Assembly: GCF_026262505.1 (NCBI RefSeq)
Contig: NW_026529233.1
Coordinates: 1 to 39,921 of the forward strand
Direction of reading: 5' to 3'
DNA length: 39,921 nt
Source of the DNA: Trichomonas vaginalis G3
Lineage: Eukaryota; Parabasalia; Trichomonadida; Trichomonadidae
Positions 22,189 through 29,422 of the stretch are shown one piece after another; the stretch's first letter is position 1; each line of letters begins with the position of its first letter. The notes beneath the pieces are model-generated. The model was not told the DNA's origin. It did not search any database and saw only the letters and a program-made list of their open reading frames with translations. Position numbers and translations under genes: made by a program.

Positions 22189-23070
22189 ATGCAAGTCAGA
22201 AATATTCAGAACATAGCACCGAGTCTAACTGACAAGAGTATAAAGATATACTATGAACATGTTATGATGAAACCAACCAAAATTCAAGAAAGTCAGTATA
22301 CTTATGAATATCCAAGACACTGGGTAGAGTATGTAGGAGGTGAGAAAGCTATTGAAATCAGACAGGTTCGAAGTATTCCAGCAGGAAGAACAATATTATT
22401 GAAGAACTTTAATGTTTTGAGATATAATGATGAAACAAAGAAGCAAGATAGTTTCCCTGTTGCTGTGTATGTGAACCTAGACACAGGAGATGACATGAAA
22501 GTTTTTAACACAAAGCTTCAAACGGTAGTGAGAGAACAACTGACTGCGGAAGGGCATCCATTACCTTCAGAAGTTACCATAGCATATAATTTTGAAACAA
22601 ACTCAATAGATTTTAAAGTCATCTCTGCAAAGAAGTCAGGTTTTACATTTAATGAAGCAGATGTATATTCGAATGAAAACTTCAAAGCTATTGCATGGTT
22701 AGATAATGACGATTGCTTTAAGAAAATATTTAAATTCAGTGACTCAAAGATGTCAATAGATGACCTTCGTGGAATGTTACCATCGACGTTTACAGTTGAA
22801 GGCTCAGCAGGATTGCTTACAAGATTGTCAATTGGTGGCGTTTGGTCTCGTGAGAACATTGTTATAAAATCCAGTATAAGTGAATTTGCTGAAGAATCTA
22901 TATTATGTCTTTCAAACTACATGTATTCGCCACCGAAGCATTATAGTATAACAAACTTTGTCAGTAAGTTTAACATAAGACTTGTCGAACCTTCTTCAAT
23001 GAAAGATGTTGTGCTACCTAAAGATGGAAAGGATGGACTCATTATTGAGATGATTTTAATTGCATATTAA
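22189..23070 (+). CDS. Penton-like minor capsid protein of Maverick fragment A
   Basis: 293 residues from ATG 22189 (MQVRNIQN). Earlier in-frame codons lie in the ATPase gene and were not used. It is beta-rich throughout, with no TM or signal. Position next to the packaging ATPase, size and predicted all-beta nature fit the minor (penton) capsid protein of Polintons, which is a single jelly-roll. The C-terminus NIRLVEPSS...GLIIEMILIAY resembles the end of the 187-residue protein at 19431. A second, diverged copy at 24758 shares YYEHVM, EY..KAIEIR and a similar C-terminus. The assignment rests on context, not on a diagnostic motif. Confidence 0.55.
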   Translation: MQVRNIQNIAPSLTDKSIKIYYEHVMMKPTKIQESQYTYEYPRHWVEYVGGEKAIEIRQVRSIPAGRTILLKNFNVLRYNDETKKQDSFPVAVYVNLDTGDDMKVFNTKLQTVVREQLTAEGHPLPSEVTIAYNFETNSIDFKVISAKKSGFTFNEADVYSNENFKAIAWLDNDDCFKKIFKFSDSKMSIDDLRGMLPSTFTVEGSAGLLTRLSIGGVWSRENIVIKSSISEFAEESILCLSNYMYSPPKHYSITNFVSKFNIRLVEPSSMKDVVLPKDGKDGLIIEMILIAY

Positions 23071-23244
23071 ATGAGCTTGTTCTTGAAGGTCATTCATGAT
23101 GAAATAACTGTTGTAGAAGATGTTAGCAATTGTTCAGATATTTTATTGAGAATAGATGAGATAAGAAAGAAGTTAGATAGACCGCAAAGCGGTGAGGGCG
23201 AAGCCCGTGAGAACGCTTATGTTTTCATTGACTTTCTCCAGTAA
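23071..23244 (+). CDS. Small ORF abutting the penton-like gene in the same frame
   Basis: ATG at 23071 follows the penton-like TAA directly and in frame (TAT TAA ATG). It gives 57 residues: MSLFLKVIHDEITVVEDVSN ... VFIDFLQ. The first 38 are a plausible amphipathic/acidic helix pair. The middle is encoded by two GC-rich mini-hairpins. It may be a separate small gene or a readthrough tail. No family known. Confidence 0.4.
   Translation: MSLFLKVIHDEITVVEDVSNCSDILLRIDEIRKKLDRPQSGEGEARENAYVFIDFLQ
23181..23206. repeat. Two back-to-back mini-hairpins
   Basis: ACCGC-AAA-GCGGT (23181-23193) and GGGC-GAA-GCCC (23196-23206), two bases apart, stand out in A/T-rich DNA. Both have purine triloops. They lie inside the small ORF at 23071 and upstream of the basic virion-like gene. 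Confidence 0.6.
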
Positions 23245-23296
23245 CGAGAACTTTTATGAGATAATATTGAAGAGAGATGATTTTAATATGGTGTAA

Positions 23297-23824
23297 ATGG
23301 TAGCTTGGGCAGCTTTAGGCGCAATGGGAACAAAAGCATTAGCATTTGGAGCAAAAGCACTTGGAGCTTATGACGCAGTAAATAAAATGAGTGGAGGAAG
23401 GGTTTCGAAGACATTAGATGCAAATAAAGGGAAGATTGGAGGCTGGGTTGCAAAGAAGTTAAGATTAAATAAAATAGGGCTCATAAATAAAGCATCCAAT
23501 TTGGTTGCGACTGAGTCAGAAAATGCTTTAGGAAAGGACGATGAGTTTGCAAAACACGCAAAAGACTTTAATGACCAGATGAAAGGTAAAACAATGCATT
23601 TAAATAGAGTCGATGGAACTAAAGAAAATGTTTCTTCTCCACTAGTAGTTCTTCCATACGGACCTTATGGAATGTATGGAAACCCTTACGAAAGACCATT
23701 TGACCCATTGACTGGTGGAAGTAACTGGTATCATTACGGACGAAGAAGAAAGACAGTCAAGTTGGAGACAGACGTGAAGAAAGCAACTAAAAAGAAACCA
23801 AGGAAGAGAGTTATAAAGCAATGA
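23297..23824 (+). CDS. Basic, Ala/Gly-rich virion-type protein
   Basis: 175 residues from ATG 23297. The N-terminus is Ala/Gly-rich and amphipathic (WAALGAMGTKALAFGAKALG), the middle contains a Gly/Pro/Tyr-rich stretch (YGPYGMYGNPYERPFDP), and the C-terminus is strongly basic (RRRKTVKLETDVKKATKKKP). This layout recalls adenovirus-like membrane-active or core proteins (pVI, pX types) that occur next to capsid genes in Polintons and adintoviruses. Function is an inference from composition and neighbours. Hairpin DNA follows its stop. Confidence 0.5.
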   Translation: MVAWAALGAMGTKALAFGAKALGAYDAVNKMSGGRVSKTLDANKGKIGGWVAKKLRLNKIGLINKASNLVATESENALGKDDEFAKHAKDFNDQMKGKTMHLNRVDGTKENVSSPLVVLPYGPYGMYGNPYERPFDPLTGGSNWYHYGRRRKTVKLETDVKKATKKKPRKRVIKQ

Positions 23825-23844
23825 ATTCAACAGGGTAGAAATGA

Positions 23845-23878
23845 GGGTAGAAATGAGGTTAGATCTAACCTTCTACCC
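23845..23878. terminator. Long perfect-armed hairpin after the basic protein gene
   Basis: Arms GGGTAGAA (23845-23852) and TTCTACCC (23871-23878) enclose the palindrome GGTTAGATCTAACC (23857-23870), with only ATGA unpaired. A second GGGTAGAAATGAG copy sits just before it (23833). It starts 21 bp after the stop and may mark the 3' end. Confidence 0.6.
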
Positions 23879-23967
23879 TAAATTTATTTTTGTGCTATGT
23901 TTTCATACGTGTGAGGGTGGTGATATCATTAATTTTTTATTTTATTTTTTATTTTATTTTTATATAA

Positions 23968-24294
23968 ATGACGAAAACTATTGAGATAACAAACTACAAC
24001 GGTCATGAGTTCAAGAATTTGTTCTTCGTTCCTCGTGAAAATACATTCTATCAGATACGAGGGAGAAAGGGTAAAGTTAGTTTGAGCGTTTATGACAACA
24101 AACATAATGGGAGATATATAAAAGCAATAGATACAAACGGTAAGCGTGTTTCATTAGCTTTGTCAAAACTTACTAACATTTATTTTGACAGTGACTTTGA
24201 CTCTGACGATTGGAGTGACAGCAGCGATACTGAAGAATATGAACTATTGTGTGAAGCACAGCAATGGGAAGCGCTGCAATACTTTTGTAAATGA
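23968..24294 (+). CDS. Small Maverick protein with acidic C-terminus
   Basis: 108 residues, ATG 23968 in the context TATATAAATG, after a T-rich stretch. N-terminal half is beta-like (HEFKNLFFVPRENTFYQIRG), the C-terminal part is very acidic (DSDFDSDDWSDSSDTEEYE). No family recognised. Just after the stop lies a 12-bp periodic repeat, then a strong hairpin, then the truncated ATPase on the other strand. Confidence 0.5.
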   Translation: MTKTIEITNYNGHEFKNLFFVPRENTFYQIRGRKGKVSLSVYDNKHNGRYIKAIDTNGKRVSLALSKLTNIYFDSDFDSDDWSDSSDTEEYELLCEAQQWEALQYFCK

Positions 24295-24295
24295 G

Positions 24296-24378
24296 AACAT
24301 TAGTGGGAACGTTAGTGAGAACGTTTATTTTTCATTAGTGAAGTCGTTAGTGAAGTCATTAGTGAAGTCATTTATGTG
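24296..24378. repeat. 12-bp tandem repeat (xxCRTTAGTGRR)
   Basis: About six units of a 12-bp motif: AACATTAGTGGG (24296), AACGTTAGTGAG (24308), a broken unit, TTCATTAGTGAA (24331), GTCGTTAGTGAA (24343), GTCATTAGTGAA (24355). Being a multiple of three, it codes for a four-residue repeat in any frame, but the acidic protein stops just before it. Confidence 0.6.
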
Positions 24379-24402
24379 TCAGATGGTTTTGTAAATATTT
24401 AA

Positions 24403-24451
24403 GGTTAAGTTGGGTAAGGTGGAACGCAGTGCCGCCGTACCCAAGTTAACC
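24403..24451. terminator. Large hairpin at the A/B junction
   Basis: GGTTAAGTTGGGTA (24403-24416) pairs with TACCCAAGTTAACC (24438-24451), 13 of 14 positions. The loop holds a further GGTGG...CCGCC stem. It lies between the convergent ends of the acidic protein gene (24294) and the truncated ATPase (24455), right where the two Maverick fragments meet. Confidence 0.6.
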
Positions 24452-24454
24452 ATA

Positions 24455-24748
24455 CTAACTGACTTGACTCATAAATGTTTTGGCGGTTTTGTCCATTGTT
24501 CCTGATGTTGCAGAGATTACAATGGAGTCATAATAAGGAGTCTTTATAAACCTGTCCGTTATCATGATATGTCTAATGACACCATAAGTCTTTCCTGAAC
24601 CCATCTTTCCACAGTAGAAATACACTCCGTTAGTACAAAAGGGATAATCATCAGAAAATGGCATAATTAATGCGTTGTTTAGTTCTTTGCTATTTTTTCT
24701 CGCTCCGTCATGTAAAATCTTATCAACTTGATTGATGACTTTTTCCAT
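24455..24748 (-). pseudogene. Truncated packaging ATPase of Maverick fragment B
   Basis: Only the first 97 residues of an A32-like ATPase remain (ATG 24748). Walker A GKMGSGKT, the preceding NGVYFYC and the following SATSGTMDKTAKTFMS are very close to the ATPase at 22172, while the N-terminal ~25 residues differ. The reading stops right after KTFMSQVS, where the other copy continues KTFMSKVQAS, so the gene is cut at the fragment border. Walker B is missing; the product cannot be active. Confidence 0.75.
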
Positions 24749-24757
24749 CCTTTACTT

Positions 24758-25803
24758 ATGTATAAAATGTCTAAAAGCAACGGTTTATACTATGAACATG
24801 TCATGAATGATGGAGTCATCAAAGACAACTCAATAACATTTAAGCTACCACGTGATTTCATTGAATATCCAGCAAAGAAAGCCATTGAAATCAGAAAGAT
24901 CAACATTCAATTACCTGAGTTTTTGATGTTATCAGTACCATTTTTTGAAGAAGATGGTACTGAAATAACTCCAACATTCTGTCATATCATGCCTGAATTA
25001 ACACCAAAGGAAATAACTGATACATTTCTCTCTCATACTGATGAAAAGTATAAGAAATACTTTGAGATATTTTATAGCACCCAAGATACTTGTATGAAGT
25101 TCGTCAGGAAACCATTAGGTTATGGTGATGTAAAATTCCAGCATGGTATGTTTAGTACCCTTTTTGATAATTTCTTCGGTGATAATTCACATCAAGCTAT
25201 TGACTTACTTAGTGAAATAAATAATTTAAAGGAGAAGGAAAGATACAAAATAACTGAAACAAGTTATGGAGAGTTATTGGAAAGTAATATTGACGCATTC
25301 ATTGAAATTCGAAGATTATCAATCATCTCTTATTCAATGGATTCACATGGAATACATTCTAGATTATGATGAATATGATCAGTTCCATGAAGATGATGAG
25401 GAAATACCTGAAGGTACTAAACGACATGTAAGAGACTTAAAAACTTTGACCATTCGAATAGTCAACTACTTTATCTTTGAAAGACTTTATAATGACTATT
25501 ACTTTAGTGAGTATCGTATCAGAAATCTTCCATTAGCTTTAGTGTTATTGCAACAAGCAATATAGCACATGATAATAAACAGTTTATTTGCAATGTTAAT
25601 GAAGCTCTCATTCCTCCAAAGTATTATGACATATCTGGATATAAGATGATACTATAACATTTGAGTTCTTTAAGCGAAACAGTATTATAAGAGATAAAAA
25701 GATAGATAACCTCATTAAATCAGATCCATACATAATACCTAATACTGCACGCATTCAAGTTGAGATTATCATCATGGCTGGAACTAATGTACAAGAGAAG
25801 TAA
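24758..25803 (+). pseudogene. Decayed penton-like capsid gene of Maverick fragment B
   Basis: Head to head with the truncated ATPase, 9-18 bp apart (ATG 24758 or 24767). The first frame runs to 25369 and shares YYEHVM, PRDFIEY and KAIEIRKI with the penton-like gene at 22189. Similarity resumes in other frames: to 25565, around 25590-25660 (PPKYYDISGY against SPPKHYSITNF), and to 25803 with the C-terminus ARIQVEIIIMAG, matching GLIIEMILIAY. At least three frame changes or stops are needed to cover it. The total span is close to the intact homologue. It is a diverged, damaged second copy, not a local duplication. Confidence 0.65.
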
Positions 25804-25886
25804 TATACTATATATTTTTATACTATATCATTCGCTCTATATAATGCATGATAATATAAATGATGGGATAATTTTGCCGGTTGACC

Positions 25887-25932
25887 CATTGTGACGGGAC
25901 CGCGTGCTGGAGGCACACGGGCACGCACAATG
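25887..25932. terminator. Hairpin with CATTGTG/CACAATG arms
   Basis: Outer arms CATTGTG (25887-25893) and CACAATG (25926-25932), with an inner GTGC...GCAC stem around TGGAG. It lies 84 bp after the end of the penton-like pseudogene. The same 7-bp arms close the hairpin at 34128-34172 in fragment C. Confidence 0.55.
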
Positions 25933-26260
25933 TATTACTGTACTAGCAAAAAAATAGCCCAACTGTTTGTTGACTTCAAATAAGTACAGTTCTCTTTTTT
26001 TTCATTACTCGATAGATGAGTAAAAATAATTCATTTGAATATCATATTTGCTTCATTTTGAAAAAACCCAAAAGATGTAATTTCATTATAAGGAAAAATA
26101 AGATTAGATTTTAAATTCATTTCAAAAAATTAATTTGTCTTTCCAAGTGATATAAAACTTTTCTAAATGTTCAATTTTTTTGAATTTCATAAAATTGAAT
26201 TTTGAATCAGTAATAAGTGGTAAATTGATTGCCTATCTATAAATATGTAAGATAAATACA
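25933..26260. other. A+T-rich spacer after fragment B
   Basis: About 330 bp of A/T-rich DNA without gene or clear repeat. The right end of fragment B probably lies here. Confidence 0.4.
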
Positions 26261-26264
26261 TTAA

Positions 26265-26450
26265 GTCGGCTGTGCGACTTTCCAATAGAAAATCTTAATT
26301 TCTTTTCATTCAAATTTTATGAAGCGATCTTGATACAATTGTTATACATAAGGTGTGAATGAAAAAGAAACTAAAATATCATATGCGACTTTTTGAATTT
26401 TCAATTCAAAAAGTCACACGGATATTTTTAATTTCATTTCTTTGAGAAAA
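26265..26450. repeat. Nested inverted repeats, MITE-like
   Basis: A perfect 13-bp stem, GACTTTTTGAATT (26387-26399) with AATTCAAAAAGTC (26403-26415), loop of 3, is flanked by weaker matching arms. Further left, CTTAATTTCTTTTCATTCA (about 26294-26312) is inverted relative to TGAATGAAAAAGAAACTAAA (about 26356-26375), and TGCGAC recurs (26273, 26384). This looks like a palindromic non-coding element sitting ~100 bp before the surface-protein gene. No target duplication was identified. Confidence 0.45.
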
Positions 26451-28450
26451 TAACACATATTGAATGATATATTATTTTGTTCAATATATAATCTTCACAA
26501 AAAGTAATAAAACCTATCGTCAAATGTTTGAATACTTTTTTTTCAAATTTTTTAATGCTAAGTCTCATAACCACCCTTGCTCATTCGTATACAGTAAGTT
26601 CCACAGGCTACGATTATATGAGCATATCAAGTTCAAATACCGACCTTAAATTCGATCTTAAAGCAAAATCAAGCGCTGATTATTACATCGCATTTGTGGA
26701 AGATCTATCATCTATATATATTGATGGCAAATATTTAAGTAATAGAGTCTACAAAATCTCTTACCCATCTGCAACGTATAAAATATCAAGCACATCTACA
26801 TATAGGTTTCATTTTGGCATTTTCCTTCTCCCAAAAACATACGATTCTCTTGAATTCTGGATTGTTCCGGCTTCAGAAACATATACAATATCAAAATCTT
26901 CTTCTTCCAGTTACGATTATTATTTAGTTATTTTAGATTACACTGATTTTGATGTATCTGTCGAAAAATCTGATAGCAACTATGTTTATTATTCATATAC
27001 TGGTGATATACCCGGTAGTCCTTTCGTTTCTGGCACACTTTATAACAAGAAGATAGTTACATTACTGTATAAGTATAAAGGATATTCAGCTTCCACATCT
27101 TATACTGTTACAGCAAATTCTTATAACTCTGCCTACAACTATAAATACTCCGACAATAGTGAATCACACCTTAATTTTAATAATGGAATTTCCATTAGCT
27201 CGCTTTCATCATCAAGTGGAAGCTCATCATCAGGTGGAAGTTCTACTTCTGGCTCATTTTCATATGGATCTAATTCAATGACAATTTCTTCCTCAACTAC
27301 ATACTCAATCCCTGAAGATACATTAATTGTTTTCACTAAATCTAAATCTATTGAAGGCAAAGCAGCTGTTGGATCAACAACTCTTGATATTCTTGGTTCA
27401 TTAGATAGAAGAGCTATTTTATTTTCATCATCTGGCACGCTTACATTAACTTCAATAAGTAGTTCACAAACATGCAATTTTATTGCTTATAACTATTCAA
27501 CTTTATCTTCATCCTGTAATTATGTAACAATACTTTCTGGTACAGCTAAATACAAATTACAAGATCCAGATGACAATAAATTATATTGCGTTGTATCTGC
27601 TTTCACAAGTGGTCGTGTTGATATTAAATCTGATAATCTTTATCATTTCTCTAAAGATGCATATGGTTCTAATGAATACAGTACGACACAATCAGACAAG
27701 AATGAGGATAATCCTATTATAACAGTTACATTTAACTCTTATTTTTTTATTGCTAGTACATCTAATGGCAAGATCGAATTTGATTTAAGAGGATCATCAA
27801 GTGACGACAATTATGCCATTGATGGATCTAGTTCAAAATACGATTTTTACAAGATTTCCTCTTCTTCTTACAGTAAGATGAATTCATATCGTGCTGTTGG
27901 AAAATCAAGTGTTAGTGGTGATGGTCTTCCAACATGGGCAATTGTTATTATTGTTATTGTTGTTATCATTATTGTCATTAGTATCATATGCACAATATGC
28001 TTCATCTGCTGTTGTTTCAGGATGTTGTTCATCTTCATCATCAACAACAATATCAAACAACCATCATGAAGATATCAAGTTGAAACTGTTCAAGAAGATC
28101 GCCCAACACCAGTTCAAACCAACACAGCTCTGCATCATACTATTCTCCTCCACCACCACAACTACTACAACAACAGCAGCAACAACAATCACAACCAAAT
28201 TACATTCCACCTCCACCACACAACGTTCCTCCACAACAAGCAAATCCATACAATTCAGCAGCTGCACAACAACCTCAACCACCATCATCTGTTTATGTGC
28301 TCCTCCACAACAACCTGCTTATGGAGCTCCTCCACAACAATCTGTTTTTGGAGCTCTCCACAACAATCGGCAAACCCAAATTTTAGCTAAAAGTGACAGG
28401 GGAAAAAACGTTTAGTATTAAAAAAAAGACCGATGAGAGCTTCGTTCGAA

Positions 28451-28519
28451 ATATAGAGGGAACTGAGAATGCGTAACCATTCTCAGGAATATTGGATGCT
28501 ATTCCCGTTCCCTCTGTAT
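28451..28519. other. Perfect three-way-junction sequence
   Basis: Three nested helices: P1 AGAGGGAAC (28455-28463) with GTTCCCTCT (28507-28515), extendable by 4 pairs to 28451/28519; P2 TGAGAATG (28464-28471) with CATTCTCA (28478-28485); P3 GGAATA (28486-28491) with TATTCC (28500-28505). P1/P2 and P2/P3 abut without unpaired bases; one C lies between P3 and P1. It could form in single-stranded DNA or RNA. Confidence 0.65.
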
Positions 28520-28557
28520 GGAAAATTGAGGTTTTCAAAGGGAGTTAAAATAATATC

Positions 28558-28787
28558 AAATTTATACTAATTTACTTCAAAATACAAAAGTATTTGACAG
28601 CTAAAATTAGTTACTTTAGCAAGCCTATCAATACCCTTTTACGATTATTGCTACTTTTTCGAAATAAAAGTAAAAAAAATTTATACTAATTTACTTCAAA
28701 ATACAAAAGTATTTGACAGCTAAAATTAGTTACTTTAGCAAGCCTATCAATACACTTTTACGATTATTGCTACTTTTTCGAAATAAA
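28558..28787. repeat. 111-bp tandem duplication (period 119 bp)
   Basis: Copy 1 at 28558-28668 and copy 2 at 28677-28787 differ at one base (C at 28635, A at 28754), with 8 bp between. Both run from AAATTTATACTAATTTAC to CTTTTTCGAAATAAA. The near identity points to a recent event. No coding potential. Confidence 0.85.
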
Positions 28788-28884
28788 TTATATTATCAAA
28801 AACCTTTTTTTTCTTAGTAAAAATAAACGAAATTTTTTACCTTATGAACTTTTGATGGAAATATGCAAATTTAAAATAATAAAG

Positions 28885-29010
28885 AAAGCCGCGAGCGAAG
28901 CGATCGGCTTAGTTCGAAGATTTTGATTCAAATCTTTGCTGATCTGTAATTCGCGGAAGCCGCGAGCGAATCGAGCGGCTTAGGTCTAAGATTTTGATTC
29001 AAATCTTTGC
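28885..29010. repeat. Duplicated hairpin unit
   Basis: Two ~55-bp units. The first has arms AAGCCG (28886-28891) and CGGCTT (28905-28910); the second has AAGCCGC (28957-28963) and GCGGCTT (28975-28981). Each stem is followed by a second one, AAGATTT...AAATCTT. They differ by compensating or loop changes (GAAGCG against GAATCG), so the stem seems to be the conserved part. Confidence 0.65.
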
Positions 29011-29095
29011 TTATATTCCTTAAATTCTTTATGAAACTCGCAACAGTTCCATAAAAAATTTTAAATTCTAAACTGTCGAAATTACTGATCGTAAT

Positions 29096-29114
29096 CACAC
29101 CCTTCACGGGTGTG
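29096..29114. repeat. Hairpin at the right end of the insertion
   Basis: CACACCC-TTCAC-GGGTGTG, a perfect 7-bp stem, lies directly before the right terminal inverted repeat. Subterminal hairpins of this kind are common in non-autonomous DNA transposons. Confidence 0.5.
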
Positions 29115-29422
29115 TCACTTTTAGCTAAAATTACCCCTACTCCACAACAATCTGGACAATATATCGCTCCAGCGCCAGCACACAGCGTACAATTCTCCAG
29201 ATACCAAAGAAGACTATGACAATCCATACTATAAATATACTATATTACATTATATTAAATAAAAATACCAATTTAGATTAATTTTTTAGGAATAATCATT
29301 TTTGGGGCATGATTATGGTTCCAATTTGACTGTATCAAAGTGCTAAAATGTTCTCTGAAGTAATTTATAAAAGGCATTTTTTCTTCTAAAGCAAAATCTT
29401 TTATCGTCCTACGTCCATTAGG

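Larger units (their letters stand above)
28378..29137. mobile_element. ~760-bp non-coding insertion with 20-bp terminal inverted repeats
   Basis: AATTTTAGCTAAAAGTGACA begins at about 28379. Its reverse complement, TGTCACTTTTAGCTAAAATT, ends at about 29133. The flanks read ACCC(A) on the left and ACCCC on the right, a possible short target duplication. The surface-protein tail (PQQ repeats) is readable on both sides, so this is an insertion. Inside are a three-way-junction sequence, a 111-bp tandem duplication and two GC-rich hairpin units, but no coding gene. The TIR tip AAAAGTGACA resembles repeats around the methyltransferase fragment at 33752-34198, so it may be a non-autonomous Maverick derivative. 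Confidence 0.6.
26555..29262 (+). pseudogene. Ser-rich single-pass surface protein, cytoplasmic tail split by an insertion
   Basis: Starts at ATG 26555 with a signal peptide (MLSLITTLAHSYTVSS). An upstream ATG at 26524 would join if one base were missing in the T run. The ectodomain (~430 residues) is rich in Ser, Tyr, Thr and beta structure. A TM helix follows (PTWAIVIIVIVVIIIVIS) and then Cys (ICFICCCF). The frame ends at 28069, but a Pro/Gln-rich cytoplasmic tail follows in shifting frames (VETVQEDRPTPVQ, SPPPPQLLQQQQQQ, APPQQPAYGAPPQQSVF). It breaks at ~28378, where a ~760-bp insert begins, and resumes after it (TPQQSGQYIAP ... DTKEDYDNPYY) to 29262. Such PQ-rich tails ending in NPYY-like motifs are seen in trichomonad surface proteins. 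Ectodomain ligand unknown. Confidence 0.6.

Noticed and set aside
27139..27477. 112-codon minus-strand ORF inside the surface-protein gene
   Set aside because: It is a mirror of the Ser/Thr-rich codons on the plus strand, and has no feature of its own.
28433..28519. Possible hammerhead ribozyme (CGATGAG ... CGAAA next to the three-way junction)
   Set aside because: The conserved CTGATGA core has C in place of T, the base at the expected cleavage site is G, and no stem I can be formed with the flanks. It may be chance or an inactive relic.
28558..29010. CRISPR-like repeat array
   Set aside because: Only two copies of each unit, tandem and without unique spacers, in a eukaryotic context.
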